Positions 1 to 9,249 of a DNA stretch of 51,592 nt are shown one piece after another; position 1 is the stretch's first letter, and each line of letters opens with the position of its first letter. The DNA lies in contig NZ_JAFMPX010000025.1 of NCBI RefSeq assembly GCF_017353415.1, forward strand, positions 1 through 51,592, given 5' to 3'. Origin of the DNA: Arthrobacter sp. E3 (GTDB taxonomy: Bacteria > Actinomycetota > Actinomycetes > Actinomycetales > Micrococcaceae). The translations under genes and the position numbers were made by a program. The notes under the pieces were generated by a model. The model saw nothing but the letters and a program-made list of their open reading frames with translations, was not told the origin of the DNA and did no database searches.

Positions 1-4
1 TTTG

Positions 5-30
5 GCCCGCGCGGGGCCGCCCCCGCGGGC
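5..30 (-). terminator. GC-rich hairpin downstream of ilvE
   Basis: A very GC-rich inverted repeat (GCCCGC at 5-10 against GCGGGC at 25-30, with a GGGG/CCCC inner stem and one bulge) lies just past the ilvE stop on the minus strand. There is no real T tract and the window ends here, so a terminator role is an inference from position. Confidence 0.4.
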
Positions 31-65
31 GGCGCCCAGGCTCGATCACCGTGCGGCCAGTCGAT

Positions 66-1178
66 TTATGCCAGGCGGGTCAGCCACCCGTGCAGGTCCT
101 CGACCGTGCCGGTCTGGATGCCCAGCAACTGCTCGCGAATGGCGGCAGTGACCGGCCCGATCCCGTGGGCCGGTGAGGCGATGACGCCGTCGGCCGTCTT
201 CAGCTCGCCAATGGGTGTAATCACGGCAGCGGTGCCGCAGGCGAAGACCTCGGTGATGTCCCCGGCTGCCACGCCGTCACGCCATTCATCGATGGTGATC
301 TTGCGTTCTTCAACCTTCAGGCCACGGTCGGCGGCTAACTGCATGACCGAGGAGCGCGTGATGCCGTGCAAAATGTGGCCGTTGAGCTCTGGAGTGACCA
401 GAGTGCCGTCCTTGAACACGAAGAAGATGTTCATGCCCCCGAGTTCTTCGACGGCGTTGTCGTTGAACGGGTCAAGGAACAAGACCTGCTTGCAACCCTG
501 GGCTTCGGCTTCCATCTGTGCAGCCAGCGAGGCAGCGTAGTTGCCGCCGCATTTGGCCTCGCCCGTTCCGCCTGCGCCCGCACGGGCATACGTGGTGGTG
601 AGCCAGATGGAGACGGGCTTCAGCTCGCCGCCAAAGTAGTTCCCGGCCGGAGAGGCAATGACGCGGTAGGACACTTCGCGCGCCGGGCGCACACCGAGGA
701 ACGCTTCGGTGGCGATCATGAACGGACGCAGGTACAGTGCTTCGCCGTCCTGTGAGGGAACCCAACTCTTGTCGAGGGTCACCAGCTGGCGCAGCGATTC
801 GAGGAACGTCGACTCCGGCAGCTCGGGCAGTGCCAGGCGGCGGGCCGACGCGTTCAGGCGGGCAGCATTGGCCTCGGCACGGAACGTCCAGATCGAGCCG
901 TCGGCGTGGCGGTACGCCTTCATTCCCTCGAAGATCTCCTGGCCGTAGTGCAGCACGGCGGCCGCCGGGTCCATGGCAATGGGTCCGTACGGCTCAATGC
1001 GCGCGTTGGACCATCCACCGTTGCCATCGGCGTCAACCTTGAAATCCACTACGGCCGTGTGGTCGGTGAAGTAGTCGCCAAAGCCGGGGTTGGCCAAAAT
1101 GGCGTCACGCTCGGCGACGCTCTTGGGATTCTCGTTGGGCTGCAGCGAAAAGCTCAGCTCGTTGGCGATCTGGGTCAT
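66..1178 (-). CDS. ilvE: branched-chain amino acid aminotransferase (class IV, PLP)
   Basis: IlvE moves the amino group between glutamate and the 2-oxo acids of Leu, Ile and Val, the last step of their synthesis, in the cytoplasm. The 370-residue protein has the class IV fold. The AKCGGNYAASL segment carries the expected PLP lysine, followed by QVLFLD, the EELGGMNIFFVF region and the EVFACGTAAVITPIG motif typical of BCAT. I chose the ATG at 1178 because GGAGGA sits just upstream; a longer frame to 1205 has no such site. It is the last gene of the leuB-ilvE stretch, with about 140 bp between it and leuB. Identification is secure. Confidence 0.95.
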   Translation of the reverse strand: MTQIANELSFSLQPNENPKSVAERDAILANPGFGDYFTDHTAVVDFKVDADGNGGWSNARIEPYGPIAMDPAAAVLHYGQEIFEGMKAYRHADGSIWTFRAEANAARLNASARRLALPELPESTFLESLRQLVTLDKSWVPSQDGEALYLRPFMIATEAFLGVRPAREVSYRVIASPAGNYFGGELKPVSIWLTTTYARAGAGGTGEAKCGGNYAASLAAQMEAEAQGCKQVLFLDPFNDNAVEELGGMNIFFVFKDGTLVTPELNGHILHGITRSSVMQLAADRGLKVEERKITIDEWRDGVAAGDITEVFACGTAAVITPIGELKTADGVIASPAHGIGPVTAAIREQLLGIQTGTVEDLHGWLTRLA

Positions 1179-1321
1179 GCTTCCTCCACATGGTTGGGCC
1201 CGCATGAGTGGGCGTTTTCGCGCCTTGGGCCGATCCCGTCATCCACTCACTTTTCAATACTGCCAAGCCTACTCCCACAGCTGCCTTCCCAGCAGCAGCC
1301 GCACAGCCACGGACGACGGCG

Positions 1322-2389
1322 TTACAGCCCTGCTGCTATGGCGTCGCCGACGGCGCTGGTTGTCCTGGGGGACGCGGAGTCGCGGGTGGCGACGTCGGCA
1401 GCCACGGCAGCCTGCACCTTGGCAGCAGCTTCCGGGTAGCCCACATGGTCCAGCAGCAGCGCCGCGGACAGGATGGCCGCCGTCGGATCTGCTTTTTGCT
1501 GGCCAGCGATGTCCGGAGCCGAGCCGTGAACCGGCTCAAACATGGAAGGTGCTCTGCGGTCCATGTTGATGTTTCCGGATGCTGCCAGGCCGATGCCGCC
1601 GGTGACGGCTGCAGCGAGGTCCGTGATGATGTCGCCAAAGAGGTTGTCGGTGACGATGACGTCGAAGCGCGCCGGGTCGGTGACGAGGAAGATCATGGCC
1701 GCGTCGACGTGCAGGTAGTCCACGGAGACGTCGGGGAATTCGGCTGCCACGGCCTCAACCGTGCGCTTCCACAGGTGGCCTGCGTACACCAGCACATTGT
1801 GTTTGTGAACGTAGGTGAGCTTTTTGCGCGGGCGTTCGTTGGCGCGGCGGAAACCGTCGCGCACCAGGCGCTCAACGCCAAAGGCAGTGTTGACAGAGAC
1901 TTCGGTGGCCACCTCGTGCACGGTCCCCTTGCGCAGCACGCCGCCGTTGCCCACATAGGGGCCCTCGGTGCCTTCGCGGACCACCACGAAGTCGATGGTG
2001 CCGGGGTTTGCCAGCGGTGAGGCCACGCCGTCGTACAGGAAGGAGGGGCGCAGGTTGACGTAATGGTCGAGGGCGAAGCGCAGCTTGAGCAGCATTTCTC
2101 GTTCGATCAAACCGGAGGGGATGCGGGTGTCTCCGGGTGCGGCGCCGACGGCACCGAACAGGATGGCGTCGTGGCTGCGCAGCGCCTCGATGGTGGAGTC
2201 CGGCAGCGTCTCGCCGGTGGTGAGCCAGTGTTCGGCGCCCAGGGCGTAGTCCGTCAGCTTCAACTCGACGCCCTCCGATGCCGTCACTTTCCGCAGGACC
2301 TTCACGGCCTCTGCGGTGACTTCGGGGCCAATGCCGTCGCCGGCGATTACTGCAATGTCGATTACTGCACTGTCCATGGATGCGCTCAT
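1322..2389 (-). CDS. leuB: 3-isopropylmalate dehydrogenase
   Basis: LeuB oxidises and decarboxylates 3-isopropylmalate with NAD to 2-oxoisocaproate in leucine synthesis. The 355-residue protein has the decarboxylating dehydrogenase pattern: [13 protein letters not shown] at the N-terminus, [10 protein letters not shown] and the substrate segment REMLLKLR, the metal site around [11 protein letters not shown], and [14 protein letters not shown] near the C-terminus. ATG at 2389 gives MSASMDSAV; an inner ATG at 2377 is also possible. It points the same way as ilvE. An inverted repeat about 40 bp upstream (2431-2445) is a candidate operator. Confidence 0.95.
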   Translation of the reverse strand: MSASMDSAVIDIAVIAGDGIGPEVTAEAVKVLRKVTASEGVELKLTDYALGAEHWLTTGETLPDSTIEALRSHDAILFGAVGAAPGDTRIPSGLIEREMLLKLRFALDHYVNLRPSFLYDGVASPLANPGTIDFVVVREGTEGPYVGNGGVLRKGTVHEVATEVSVNTAFGVERLVRDGFRRANERPRKKLTYVHKHNVLVYAGHLWKRTVEAVAAEFPDVSVDYLHVDAAMIFLVTDPARFDVIVTDNLFGDIITDLAAAVTGGIGLAASGNINMDRRAPSMFEPVHGSAPDIAGQQKADPTAAILSAALLLDHVGYPEAAAKVQAAVAADVATRDSASPRTTSAVGDAIAAGL

Positions 2390-2430
2390 GGCTTCAGCTT
2401 AACGAAACCATCCACATGATGGTCAAACGA

Positions 2431-2445
2431 TCTCACAGTATGAGA
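2431..2445. promoter_or_regulatory. 15-bp palindrome upstream of leuB, candidate repressor site
   Basis: TCTCACAGTATGAGA is an inverted repeat with 5-bp arms, placed 42 bp before the leuB start and just past the phr stop. On the minus strand it covers the stretch where a -10 box would fall (CATACT). In Corynebacterium the IclR-type regulator LtbR controls leuB, so an LtbR-like repressor is a reasonable candidate. That link is inference. It could also act as a weak hairpin for phr. Confidence 0.4.
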
Positions 2446-2448
2446 CTT

Positions 2449-3813
2449 TTATTTGATGGATGCATAGGCTTCAAGTGCTGCGCGGCGGGTCTTCTGCAGG
2501 TCCACAATGGGTTCAGGATACCCAGGTTCCAGGACCTCCGGTACCCACCGCACCACGTAGCCGGCTGCCGGATCGAACTTTTTGGCCTGGGTGACGGGGT
2601 TGAAAATGCGGAAGAACGGTGACGCGTCGGCGCCTGATCCGGCCACCCACTGCCAGTTGGCGGGATTGGACGCGGCATCGGCATCCACCAGGGTGTCCCA
2701 GAACCACTGTTCCCCTGCCCGCCAGTCAATACCCAGGTTCTTGATCAGGAAACTGGCCGCAACCATCCTGACCCGGTTGTGCATGAATCCGGTGTGCCAG
2801 AGTTCCCGCTGGCCGGCGTCCACCAGCGGAATGCCGGTGGTGCCAGTGCACCACGCACGCCAATGCGGGCTACCGCCGCGCCGCGCCTCGGTCCCGAGCC
2901 AGGGGAAGTCGTCAAATTTTCGGCGCAAGTTGACGGTTGCCAAATCCGGGTGGTGGTAGAGCTGGTGCCAGCAAAACTCACGCCAGCCCAGTTCGGAGGC
3001 AAAGATGCCCGCGCCAGGCCCGGCATCGCCGCGGCGTTCCGCGAGCGCATTCCACACTTGGAAGGGGCTGAGCTGGCCCCAGCGCAGATAGGGTGAAATG
3101 CGGCTGGTCCCGGCCTGGTCCGGACGGTCCCGCGCTTCTGAATAGTTGCCAACATTGCTGTCCAAGAACAGTTCCAGAGCCTCCCACCCGGCGACCGCCG
3201 TAGGCTGCCAGCTTTCGCGCAGTCCGCCGGCCCAGTCGGGCTTCTCGGGCAACAGCTCCCATGCTTCGAGCCTGTCGCTGTCAGGCAGGTCACCGGCGTG
3301 GCCGCGTCCGACGTCGGGCGTGCCCAGAGGTGCCCTGAAGTCGCGCTCCGAAAGCGCCCGCCAAAACGGGGTGAACACCTGGTACGGGTTGCCGGCTCCT
3401 GTTCGCAGCGTCCAAGGTTCATGCAGAAGGGAGGCCTGGAAGCTCTCCGCATGGATTCCGTGCGTTCCGGCCCATTCCTTCAAGTCCGCGTCAACGCTCC
3501 GCTCGTGGCCGCCATAGCGCCGGTTCCAATACAGCGACCCAGCACCCAGCTCGACGCCGACTGCCGGAACAACTTCCGCTGCACTCCCCCGGCGCAGCAG
3601 CAGCGGGATGCCCAGCTTCCCCAGTTCCGCATGCAGATCGACCAGCGCGTGGTGCAGCCACCACTTGGCAGCACCACCCAGGGGACGAATCCCTGCCGAC
3701 TCTTCGTCCAAAACGTAGAGGGCAACGGCTGACCCCTCGGCTGCCGCGGCCAGCAGTGCCGGGTTGTCAGCAACGCGAAGGTCGTCGCGGAACCAGACTA
3801 TGGATGCCTGCAT
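2449..3813 (-). CDS. phr: deoxyribodipyrimidine photolyase (CPD class I)
   Basis: The photolyase uses blue or near-UV light, through FADH- and an antenna pigment, to split cyclobutane pyrimidine dimers in DNA. The 454-residue protein starts with the antenna domain (IVWFRDDLRVADNPAL) and ends with the FAD-binding helical domain, seen as GQRELWHTGFMHNRVRMV, DADAASNPANWQWVAGSG and PVTQAKKFDP. The Asn-Trp-Gln-Trp region is typical of CPD photolyases. AAAGG precedes the ATG. It follows crtEb by about 60 bp on the same strand, so it may be read as the last gene of the carotenoid operon, which would tie pigment and light repair together. Confidence 0.93.
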   Translation of the reverse strand: MQASIVWFRDDLRVADNPALLAAAAEGSAVALYVLDEESAGIRPLGGAAKWWLHHALVDLHAELGKLGIPLLLRRGSAAEVVPAVGVELGAGSLYWNRRYGGHERSVDADLKEWAGTHGIHAESFQASLLHEPWTLRTGAGNPYQVFTPFWRALSERDFRAPLGTPDVGRGHAGDLPDSDRLEAWELLPEKPDWAGGLRESWQPTAVAGWEALELFLDSNVGNYSEARDRPDQAGTSRISPYLRWGQLSPFQVWNALAERRGDAGPGAGIFASELGWREFCWHQLYHHPDLATVNLRRKFDDFPWLGTEARRGGSPHWRAWCTGTTGIPLVDAGQRELWHTGFMHNRVRMVAASFLIKNLGIDWRAGEQWFWDTLVDADAASNPANWQWVAGSGADASPFFRIFNPVTQAKKFDPAAGYVVRWVPEVLEPGYPEPIVDLQKTRRAALEAYASIK

Positions 3814-3856
3814 GTGCGGGGCCTTTCAATGGTGGGGGAAACTCTTAGTGAGTAGG

Positions 3857-3892
3857 GTCAGCTTCCGTGGCCGTGTCAGCTGCCGTGGCCGG
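3857..3892. repeat. 18-bp tandem duplication across the crtEb stop codon
   Basis: GTCAGCTTCCGTGGCC at 3857 and GTCAGCTGCCGTGGCC at 3875 are 18 bp apart. On the minus strand the duplicated unit encodes the last residues (HGS) and the TGA of crtEb, so a second copy of the gene's end, stop included, follows the real one. It looks like a small in-frame slippage duplication with no effect on the protein. Confidence 0.7.
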
Positions 3893-4730
3893 TGGCCAGC
3901 CAGATCAGGGCCATCGTGGCTAGGAAGCCGCTGAGGTAGTTCAGCCACAAGAAGCGCTTCCACGCGACATTGGCCTGTTCGGAAGTCTCGTCGCTGACGC
4001 GCAGGTACGGGGCGGTGTTGATCAGGTACGGAACGGCCAGCACCGCTGCCAGCGGGACTGCCGTAAAGAGCATGAGGACCCCGGCCCCGACATAGCTGAG
4101 AACTGAGAAGGCAACGGTGGCGCGCGCACCCAGCACGGTACCGATGGAGGCAAGCCCGCCCTCACGGTCAGGCACAATGTCCTGAACTGCGCCGAAGGCA
4201 TGGCTGCCCATGCCCCACAGGAAGAATGCCCCCAGGAACGCCCATATCCCGGGGGTGAACGGCGCGTTCACCAAGACCAGGGCGTAAACGGCCGGGGACA
4301 CAAAGTGGGTGCTGGAGGTGATGGAATCCAGAAAGGGGCGTTCCTTGAACCGCAGCCCGGGGGCGCTGTAGGCGACAACGGCAAAAAGGGATATCAGCAG
4401 CACCACCTTCGCCAGCGCTCCGCCCTGACTGAGCAGCACAGCCGCAAAAGGGATCACGGCTACCGCCGCTGAGACGAGGATGAGGCGATGGTGGGTACGT
4501 TCCAGCACGGCACCCTCGATGCCGCCCTTGCGGGCATTGAGGAGATCGGATTCGTAGTCGAAGACGTCGTTGATCCCGTACATCGCCAGGTTGTAGGGGA
4601 TCAGGAAGAACACGGTCCCGACCACGAATATCCAGTCGATTCGCCCGGTGGCCAGGAAATAGGCGGCAGCGAACGGATACGCGGTGTTGACCCAAGAGAC
4701 GGGTCGGGAGGAGACGAACAGTATCTTCAT
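3876..4730 (-). CDS. crtEb: lycopene elongase (UbiA-type prenyltransferase)
   Basis: CrtEb adds C5 prenyl units to both ends of lycopene, giving the C50 skeleton (flavuxanthin) in the membrane. The 284-residue protein is strongly hydrophobic, with several membrane helices and the UbiA prenyl-diphosphate motif NDVFDYESD near residue 64. The second aspartate-rich region is around VQDIVPDREGG. ATG at 4730 overlaps the crtYf stop (ATGA) and follows GGAAGG, so I prefer it over a start 30 bp further up. Its place after crtYe and crtYf matches the decaprenoxanthin operon of Corynebacterium. Length fits the family. Confidence 0.92.
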   Translation of the reverse strand: MKILFVSSRPVSWVNTAYPFAAAYFLATGRIDWIFVVGTVFFLIPYNLAMYGINDVFDYESDLLNARKGGIEGAVLERTHHRLILVSAAVAVIPFAAVLLSQGGALAKVVLLISLFAVVAYSAPGLRFKERPFLDSITSSTHFVSPAVYALVLVNAPFTPGIWAFLGAFFLWGMGSHAFGAVQDIVPDREGGLASIGTVLGARATVAFSVLSYVGAGVLMLFTAVPLAAVLAVPYLINTAPYLRVSDETSEQANVAWKRFLWLNYLSGFLATMALIWLATGHGS

Positions 4731-5047
4731 GCCTTCCGTCCCCGGGTAAACAACAGCCACAGCCCGGGCAGCAGGAGTGCCGCAGCGATGGGATAGGCAA
4801 AGTCCTCAATGGGCGCCAGCCCCACGTGCGTGCCGTTGAGGGTGTCCCCGGCATAGTCGAAAAGCCCCGAGGCAATCATGACGTTGTCAAAGACGGCGGT
4901 CAGGGCAACCAGCACCACCAGCGAAGCAGCCACGCAGATCAACACTTTGCGTGTATCCCCGCTCCGCGGCCGAGCCAGCAGCAGGGCAAGCAGCAGGACC
5001 GCCGCCGCAGCCGGGACAAAGATGAGATTGAGCTGAACAAAATTCAT
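4727..5047 (-). CDS. crtYf: C50 carotenoid epsilon-cyclase subunit f
   Basis: This small membrane protein (106 residues) pairs with CrtYe to form the heterodimeric cyclase that closes the epsilon rings of the C50 carotenoid. It shows three hydrophobic segments and the family segment VFDNVMIASGLFDY, followed by PIEDFAYPIAAALLLPGLW. Start and stop overlap its neighbours by 4 bp each, which points to translational coupling and equal amounts of the two subunits. The pairing with CrtYe and CrtEb supports epsilon (decaprenoxanthin-type) or gamma (sarcinaxanthin-type) rings; sequence reading alone cannot separate these. Confidence 0.9.
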   Translation of the reverse strand: MNFVQLNLIFVPAAAAVLLLALLLARPRSGDTRKVLICVAASLVVLVALTAVFDNVMIASGLFDYAGDTLNGTHVGLAPIEDFAYPIAAALLLPGLWLLFTRGRKA

Positions 5048-5391
5048 GTCCGTTCCCCCTGGGCAGTCTCGGCGCTCACCAGGCTCTTCCGGTGCAGAAC
5101 CCTCTGGACTCCGGTGAAAAGGATCATGGTTTGATAGCAGAGGAAAAACAGGAAAAACACTTCTTCAAGTGGAAGCTGTTCTCCGACCATGATCCCGGTC
5201 ATCAGTGGGGAATCTCTGTGCAGAAAGATTCCGGCCGCAATGGCGGCCACATCCCAGATCAGAAAGAACGCCGTTCCTACAACGAGCACAGCGAGGGCAG
5301 CCACGGGTCGGGCGAAAACAAACAGCTTCCAGCGCAAATCCACCAGGACCATGCAGCCGATCACGAGCAACAAAACAAGCAAATAGATCAT
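5044..5391 (-). CDS. crtYe: C50 carotenoid epsilon-cyclase subunit e
   Basis: Partner of CrtYf in the membrane cyclase. The 115-residue protein has three hydrophobic stretches and the family signature LIWDVAAIAAGIFLHRDSPLMTG-like region followed by LPLEEVFFLFFLCYQTMI. The paired acidic residues in PLEEVFF are typical of this cyclase family. It overlaps crtI upstream and crtYf downstream by 4 bp each. The last 15 residues are polar and probably cytoplasmic. Confidence 0.9.
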   Translation of the reverse strand: MIYLLVLLLVIGCMVLVDLRWKLFVFARPVAALAVLVVGTAFFLIWDVAAIAAGIFLHRDSPLMTGIMVGEQLPLEEVFFLFFLCYQTMILFTGVQRVLHRKSLVSAETAQGERT

Positions 5392-7127
5392 TTACCCGCA
5401 GCCTCGCTTGCACCGGTGCCGGCGGGGCGTGCTATTTCCGCGGGCTGCGCCTCCGAGGCACTGGGTTCCACCACGTGTTCGGGCAGGAGTTCGGGCAGGG
5501 GCCCGGAAGAACGGTCCTCGCGCACGGATTTGAGCACAAGCTCGGCGCTGATCATGCACAGCGGCACACCGATCCCGGGGCGCACTGAACTGCCGGCGTA
5601 GTAGAGCCCGCTGACCTTGTGGTTCACATTGCCGGGGCGCAGGAAGGCGCTCTGGCGAAGTGTGTGTGCCAATCCCAGGGCACTGCCCTGCCAGGCGTTG
5701 ACGTCGTCCTGAAAATCCGCCGGGCCGTAGCTGCGCCGCACCGTGATCCTCTCGGCAAGGTCCGGAGTGCCTGTCCATAGCGCTAGCTGGGCGATGGCCG
5801 CATCGGCGACCTTCTCCACTTGGGCCGACCCTCCGCCGTCGAACCCGCCCCTGCCCCACTGCGGAAGTGCAGGGGCGGGAATGAGCACGAACAGGTTCTC
5901 CGAGCCGGCCGGGGCAACCGAGGCATCGGTGGCACTGGGCTTGGACACATAGAGCGAGGTGGTTTCCGCAAGCGTTCGGCCTTGGATGATTCGGGCGAAA
6001 TTGTCCTGCCAGTCCTCCGTGAAGAGGAGGTTGTGATGGGCAAGCTGGGGCAGTCCGCCGGTGACTCCCAGGCACAGCAGTACGGCACTGATGCCCGGAT
6101 CGGCCTTCCGCCACTTCTTTTCGCCCATGGTGCGCTGTTCCGCCGGGAGTAGCTGCGTTTCAATGTGGTGCAGGTCCGCGGCCCCCACCACAAGCCGTGC
6201 CGGTGAGCGGTGCTCCAGCCCTCCGCTGTCACGCCATGCAACAGCCTCGCAACGGTTTTCGTCCCCTGCGGGACCGGTGACAATCTGCGTTGCCGTGGCT
6301 CCCGTAACGATGTGCACCCCTGCCTTGCGCACCACCCGCTCCATGGCATCGACGACGGCAATGAAGCCGCCTTGGGGATACAGCACACCGTCTTGCAGGT
6401 CCAGGTGGCTCATCAGGTGATAGATCGACGGCGCTTTGTCCGGGCTGGTGCCCAAAAAGACGGCCGGGTAGCCCAGGATCTTCTGTTGCAGCGCGTGGGA
6501 AAACCTGCGCGCTGCAAAACGGTCCAGGGATTGGGTGAGCAATTGCACCAGCTTGGGCGCGTGGCGCAGCACCGCTGGTTGAAGCAGCCCGCGCAGGGTG
6601 CCGAACGGGTCATAGAGAAAGTGCCGCTTGGCCAGGGTGTAGGCCAGTTCCGCGGAATCCAGGTACTTGGCCAGTTCGCGCCCTGATCCAGGCTGTTGAG
6701 ATTCGAACAGCGCGATGGCCTCAGCCCGGCCCGTGCGCACGTCAACGGACTCCGCCGGAGGGTCGCTGAAAAGTCGGTAGGCCGGGTCGAGGCGGGTGAG
6801 TTCAAGTTCCGCGGCCGCGCTGGTGCCCATCATTTTGAACCAGTGGTCAATAACCTCCGGCATGAGGTACCAGCTGGGGCCGGTGTCAAAAGTGAAACCG
6901 TCGCGCTGCCAGCGACCGGCACGTCCGCCGAGCGTCTGCTGTTTCTCCAGCAGCGTCACCGGATGGCCGTCGCGGGCCAGGAGGCCGGCCGTGGCAAGTC
7001 CGGAAATACCTCCGCCGATCACCACGCCGGGTGCCGGCACCTTGGCTGGTTGCGTCCCCGCGGCGCTGAACATCGCGGTGAACGCGAATCCCCGTCGCAG
7101 GAAGGCCGGGGTCCGTTGGCCGCTCAT
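5388..7127 (-). CDS. crtI: phytoene desaturase
   Basis: CrtI converts colourless phytoene to lycopene by four desaturations, using FAD, at the membrane. The N-terminal dinucleotide fold VVIGGGISGLATAGLL, followed by GRAGRW, is clear, and the C-terminal carotenoid-desaturase region reads GLYYAGSSVRPGIGVPLCMIS. At 579 residues it is longer than usual. About 30 residues precede the Rossmann fold and about 45 polar residues follow the last motif. The ATG at 7127 overlaps the crtB stop by 4 bp, which supports that start. It sits in the usual crtE-B-I order. Confidence 0.93.
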   Translation of the reverse strand: MSGQRTPAFLRRGFAFTAMFSAAGTQPAKVPAPGVVIGGGISGLATAGLLARDGHPVTLLEKQQTLGGRAGRWQRDGFTFDTGPSWYLMPEVIDHWFKMMGTSAAAELELTRLDPAYRLFSDPPAESVDVRTGRAEAIALFESQQPGSGRELAKYLDSAELAYTLAKRHFLYDPFGTLRGLLQPAVLRHAPKLVQLLTQSLDRFAARRFSHALQQKILGYPAVFLGTSPDKAPSIYHLMSHLDLQDGVLYPQGGFIAVVDAMERVVRKAGVHIVTGATATQIVTGPAGDENRCEAVAWRDSGGLEHRSPARLVVGAADLHHIETQLLPAEQRTMGEKKWRKADPGISAVLLCLGVTGGLPQLAHHNLLFTEDWQDNFARIIQGRTLAETTSLYVSKPSATDASVAPAGSENLFVLIPAPALPQWGRGGFDGGGSAQVEKVADAAIAQLALWTGTPDLAERITVRRSYGPADFQDDVNAWQGSALGLAHTLRQSAFLRPGNVNHKVSGLYYAGSSVRPGIGVPLCMISAELVLKSVREDRSSGPLPELLPEHVVEPSASEAQPAEIARPAGTGASEAAGK

Positions 7128-8104
7128 GATGTACGTCCCTGGGTTGTGTTCTGTGCGGGTTCCAATGCCGGTTCCCGTGCGGGTTTCTGTACAGTTCCAC
7201 GGCTCTCGGTGAGCCTTCCGCCGTCGTCCATGTTGGTCTTTGGGTACCGCGAGGCCATCACCTTGGCCGCAATGTAGACCTTTTGGTACGCGGGCACCCG
7301 TACTCGTTGGTCTACCAAGTTCGCGGCGGGAATGTGTTCGATCCTTTCCACCAGGGCTAAAAACAGCTCATGGGCCAGGGACACTGCGCGCCTGGCTGCG
7401 GGGGCCAGGAACTGCATGCCGTCCTTGGCGGCCGCGAGGTCCGCTCGGATCTCTTCCAGCAGGGCGTGCTTGTGCGCTTCGGTCAGCGCCGCCGGGTCCA
7501 CGCCCGGAAAGTAGTGCCGTCCCAGATCGGCACTGTCGTCGCCCAAATCCCGCAGGAAATTCACCTTTTGAAATGCTGCGCCCAGACTGCGTGCTGCCCG
7601 GGAGAGCACATCTTCGTCAGCGCAGGGGGCGTCGTCCATGGCCTGAAATACCTTCAGGCACATCAATCCCACTACTTCAGCGGATCCGTAAATGTACTCC
7701 GCAAGTGTGTCCGCGGAATGATCCGCTGTGGACACGTCGGTGCGCATGGAGGCAAAAAAGGGCCGGGTCAGGCTCGCATCAATACCGGTGCGCCGTGCTG
7801 ATGCGGCGAAAGCGTGCACCACCATGTTCGTGCTGTAGCCCCCCAGCAGCGCTTGCTCGGTTTCCCGTTCCAGGCTGTCAAGTTGCAACCGCACCTGTTC
7901 TGGATTCAGCCCGGCGGCGGCCGCCGCCCCATCGACCACCTCGTCAGCTATCCGCACCAAGGCGTAGATGTTCTCGATGTCTTTGCGTTCCACGGAGCCA
8001 AGTAGCCGGCAGGCCAGGCCGAACGACGTCGAATAGCTGCGGATCACCACTGCTGCGCCCTGCGAAGCTGTCTGCGAATAATGCTGCAAAGGATCAATTC
8101 CCAC
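7124..8104 (-). CDS. crtB: phytoene synthase
   Basis: CrtB joins two geranylgeranyl diphosphates head to head to phytoene, the first committed carotenoid step. Both aspartate-rich motifs of the squalene/phytoene synthase family are visible: VRIADEVVDG near the N-terminus and NFLRDLGDDSADLGRHYFP in the middle. At 326 residues it is slightly long for the family, with a polar tail of about 35 residues. The start follows crtE by 2 bp and the stop overlaps crtI, so it belongs to the same transcript. Confidence 0.94.
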   Translation of the reverse strand: MGIDPLQHYSQTASQGAAVVIRSYSTSFGLACRLLGSVERKDIENIYALVRIADEVVDGAAAAAGLNPEQVRLQLDSLERETEQALLGGYSTNMVVHAFAASARRTGIDASLTRPFFASMRTDVSTADHSADTLAEYIYGSAEVVGLMCLKVFQAMDDAPCADEDVLSRAARSLGAAFQKVNFLRDLGDDSADLGRHYFPGVDPAALTEAHKHALLEEIRADLAAAKDGMQFLAPAARRAVSLAHELFLALVERIEHIPAANLVDQRVRVPAYQKVYIAAKVMASRYPKTNMDDGGRLTESRGTVQKPAREPALEPAQNTTQGRTS

Positions 8105-8106
8105 GG

Positions 8107-9243
8107 CTAGTTCCTCCTGGCCAATACATAGTCACAGATTTGCGCAAGTTCCAGATACAGGAATTCAGGCACGTCAAGCTGCTGGGCCTTGCCCAAGGCA
8201 TCACTGACCAGCGACTGTGCAAGGTTGAGAGCATATTCCTTTGCACCGAGCTCGTGGAGCACTGCGCGGACGTCGTCAACCTCTGCACGGCCGTCGCGGA
8301 ACGCAGTCAACGCTTCGGCAAATTCACCCGATCCTTGGGCGAAGGTGGTGAGGATGGTGCGTTTGCCTTCCCGCAAATCCGATTCCACGGACTTCCCCGT
8401 CACCGATTCCTGGCCGAAGGTGCCCAAGACGTCATCCACCACTTGGTAGGCCACGCCGATGTCACGTCCCACGGCTGCGAGCGCATCGGCGCTCTCCTGC
8501 CCCACCCCTGCCAGCAGGGCTCCCGCACGCAACGGCATTTCAAAGGAGTAGACGGCCGTCTTCAGCCGCTCCATGTTCAACACGTCACCCAAGCCGGGTG
8601 AGACCCTGCCCAGGGAGAACAACAAATCATCAAGTTCCCCGGCAGCGGAGGCGAAGATTGCTTCGTGGACAGTGGCCAGGATCGCACTTGCCTGGGCGTG
8701 GCCGGCGGTGGCGGAGGTGGCAAGTCGCAAGGAGCCAGTCAGCAGCAGATCCCCGGCGATGATGGCCGCCGAGTAGCCGGCATGGTCAGCCGCTTCCCGG
8801 GCATGGCCCTGGGCCGTAGCGGCATCCCGATAGGTGGCACCCAGGGTCGCCGAGCCGCGGCGGACGAAGTCCCTGTCAATAACGTCGTCGTGGACCAGCA
8901 GGGCGGCGTGGAGCATTTCATAAGCTGCCGCGAGTTCACTGCACGCCCGCCAGTCCTGCCCGCCGAAGGCGTGGTAGGTCAGGTAGACGAGTTTGGGCCG
9001 CATCCATTTTCCACCACTTGTGCTGGCAGCGATGTGGTCCCAGAGTTCAACGAAGGCCGGAGAGTAGGCTTTGGCTGCGAATTTTTGGGCTGCGAAGTAC
9101 TCGGCTAGGGAGGTTTTAACCTGTTCTTGAAAAACCGCCCAGTCCACTGGTGTGGCATGCGCCTGTTGTTCGAACGGCTTGTTGCCATCGTCAAGCAGGG
9201 GTTCTCTGCGGTGGGTACTTTGGCGATCATGGGCCAAGGACAT
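8107..9243 (-). CDS. crtE: geranylgeranyl diphosphate synthase
   Basis: This trans-prenyltransferase makes the C20 precursor GGPP from IPP and shorter allylic diphosphates. The first aspartate-rich motif is LLVHDDVIDRD. The second region is YQVVDDVLGTFG followed by TGKSVESDLREGK, a form seen in actinobacterial CrtE/IdsA enzymes, where DDxxG replaces the classical DDxxD. The protein is 378 residues with about 35 extra polar residues at the N-terminus. It starts 6 bp after the MarR gene stop, so the regulator and the pathway share a transcript. Confidence 0.92.
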   Translation of the reverse strand: MSLAHDRQSTHRREPLLDDGNKPFEQQAHATPVDWAVFQEQVKTSLAEYFAAQKFAAKAYSPAFVELWDHIAASTSGGKWMRPKLVYLTYHAFGGQDWRACSELAAAYEMLHAALLVHDDVIDRDFVRRGSATLGATYRDAATAQGHAREAADHAGYSAAIIAGDLLLTGSLRLATSATAGHAQASAILATVHEAIFASAAGELDDLLFSLGRVSPGLGDVLNMERLKTAVYSFEMPLRAGALLAGVGQESADALAAVGRDIGVAYQVVDDVLGTFGQESVTGKSVESDLREGKRTILTTFAQGSGEFAEALTAFRDGRAEVDDVRAVLHELGAKEYALNLAQSLVSDALGKAQQLDVPEFLYLELAQICDYVLARRN

Positions 9244-9249
9244 GGTTTT

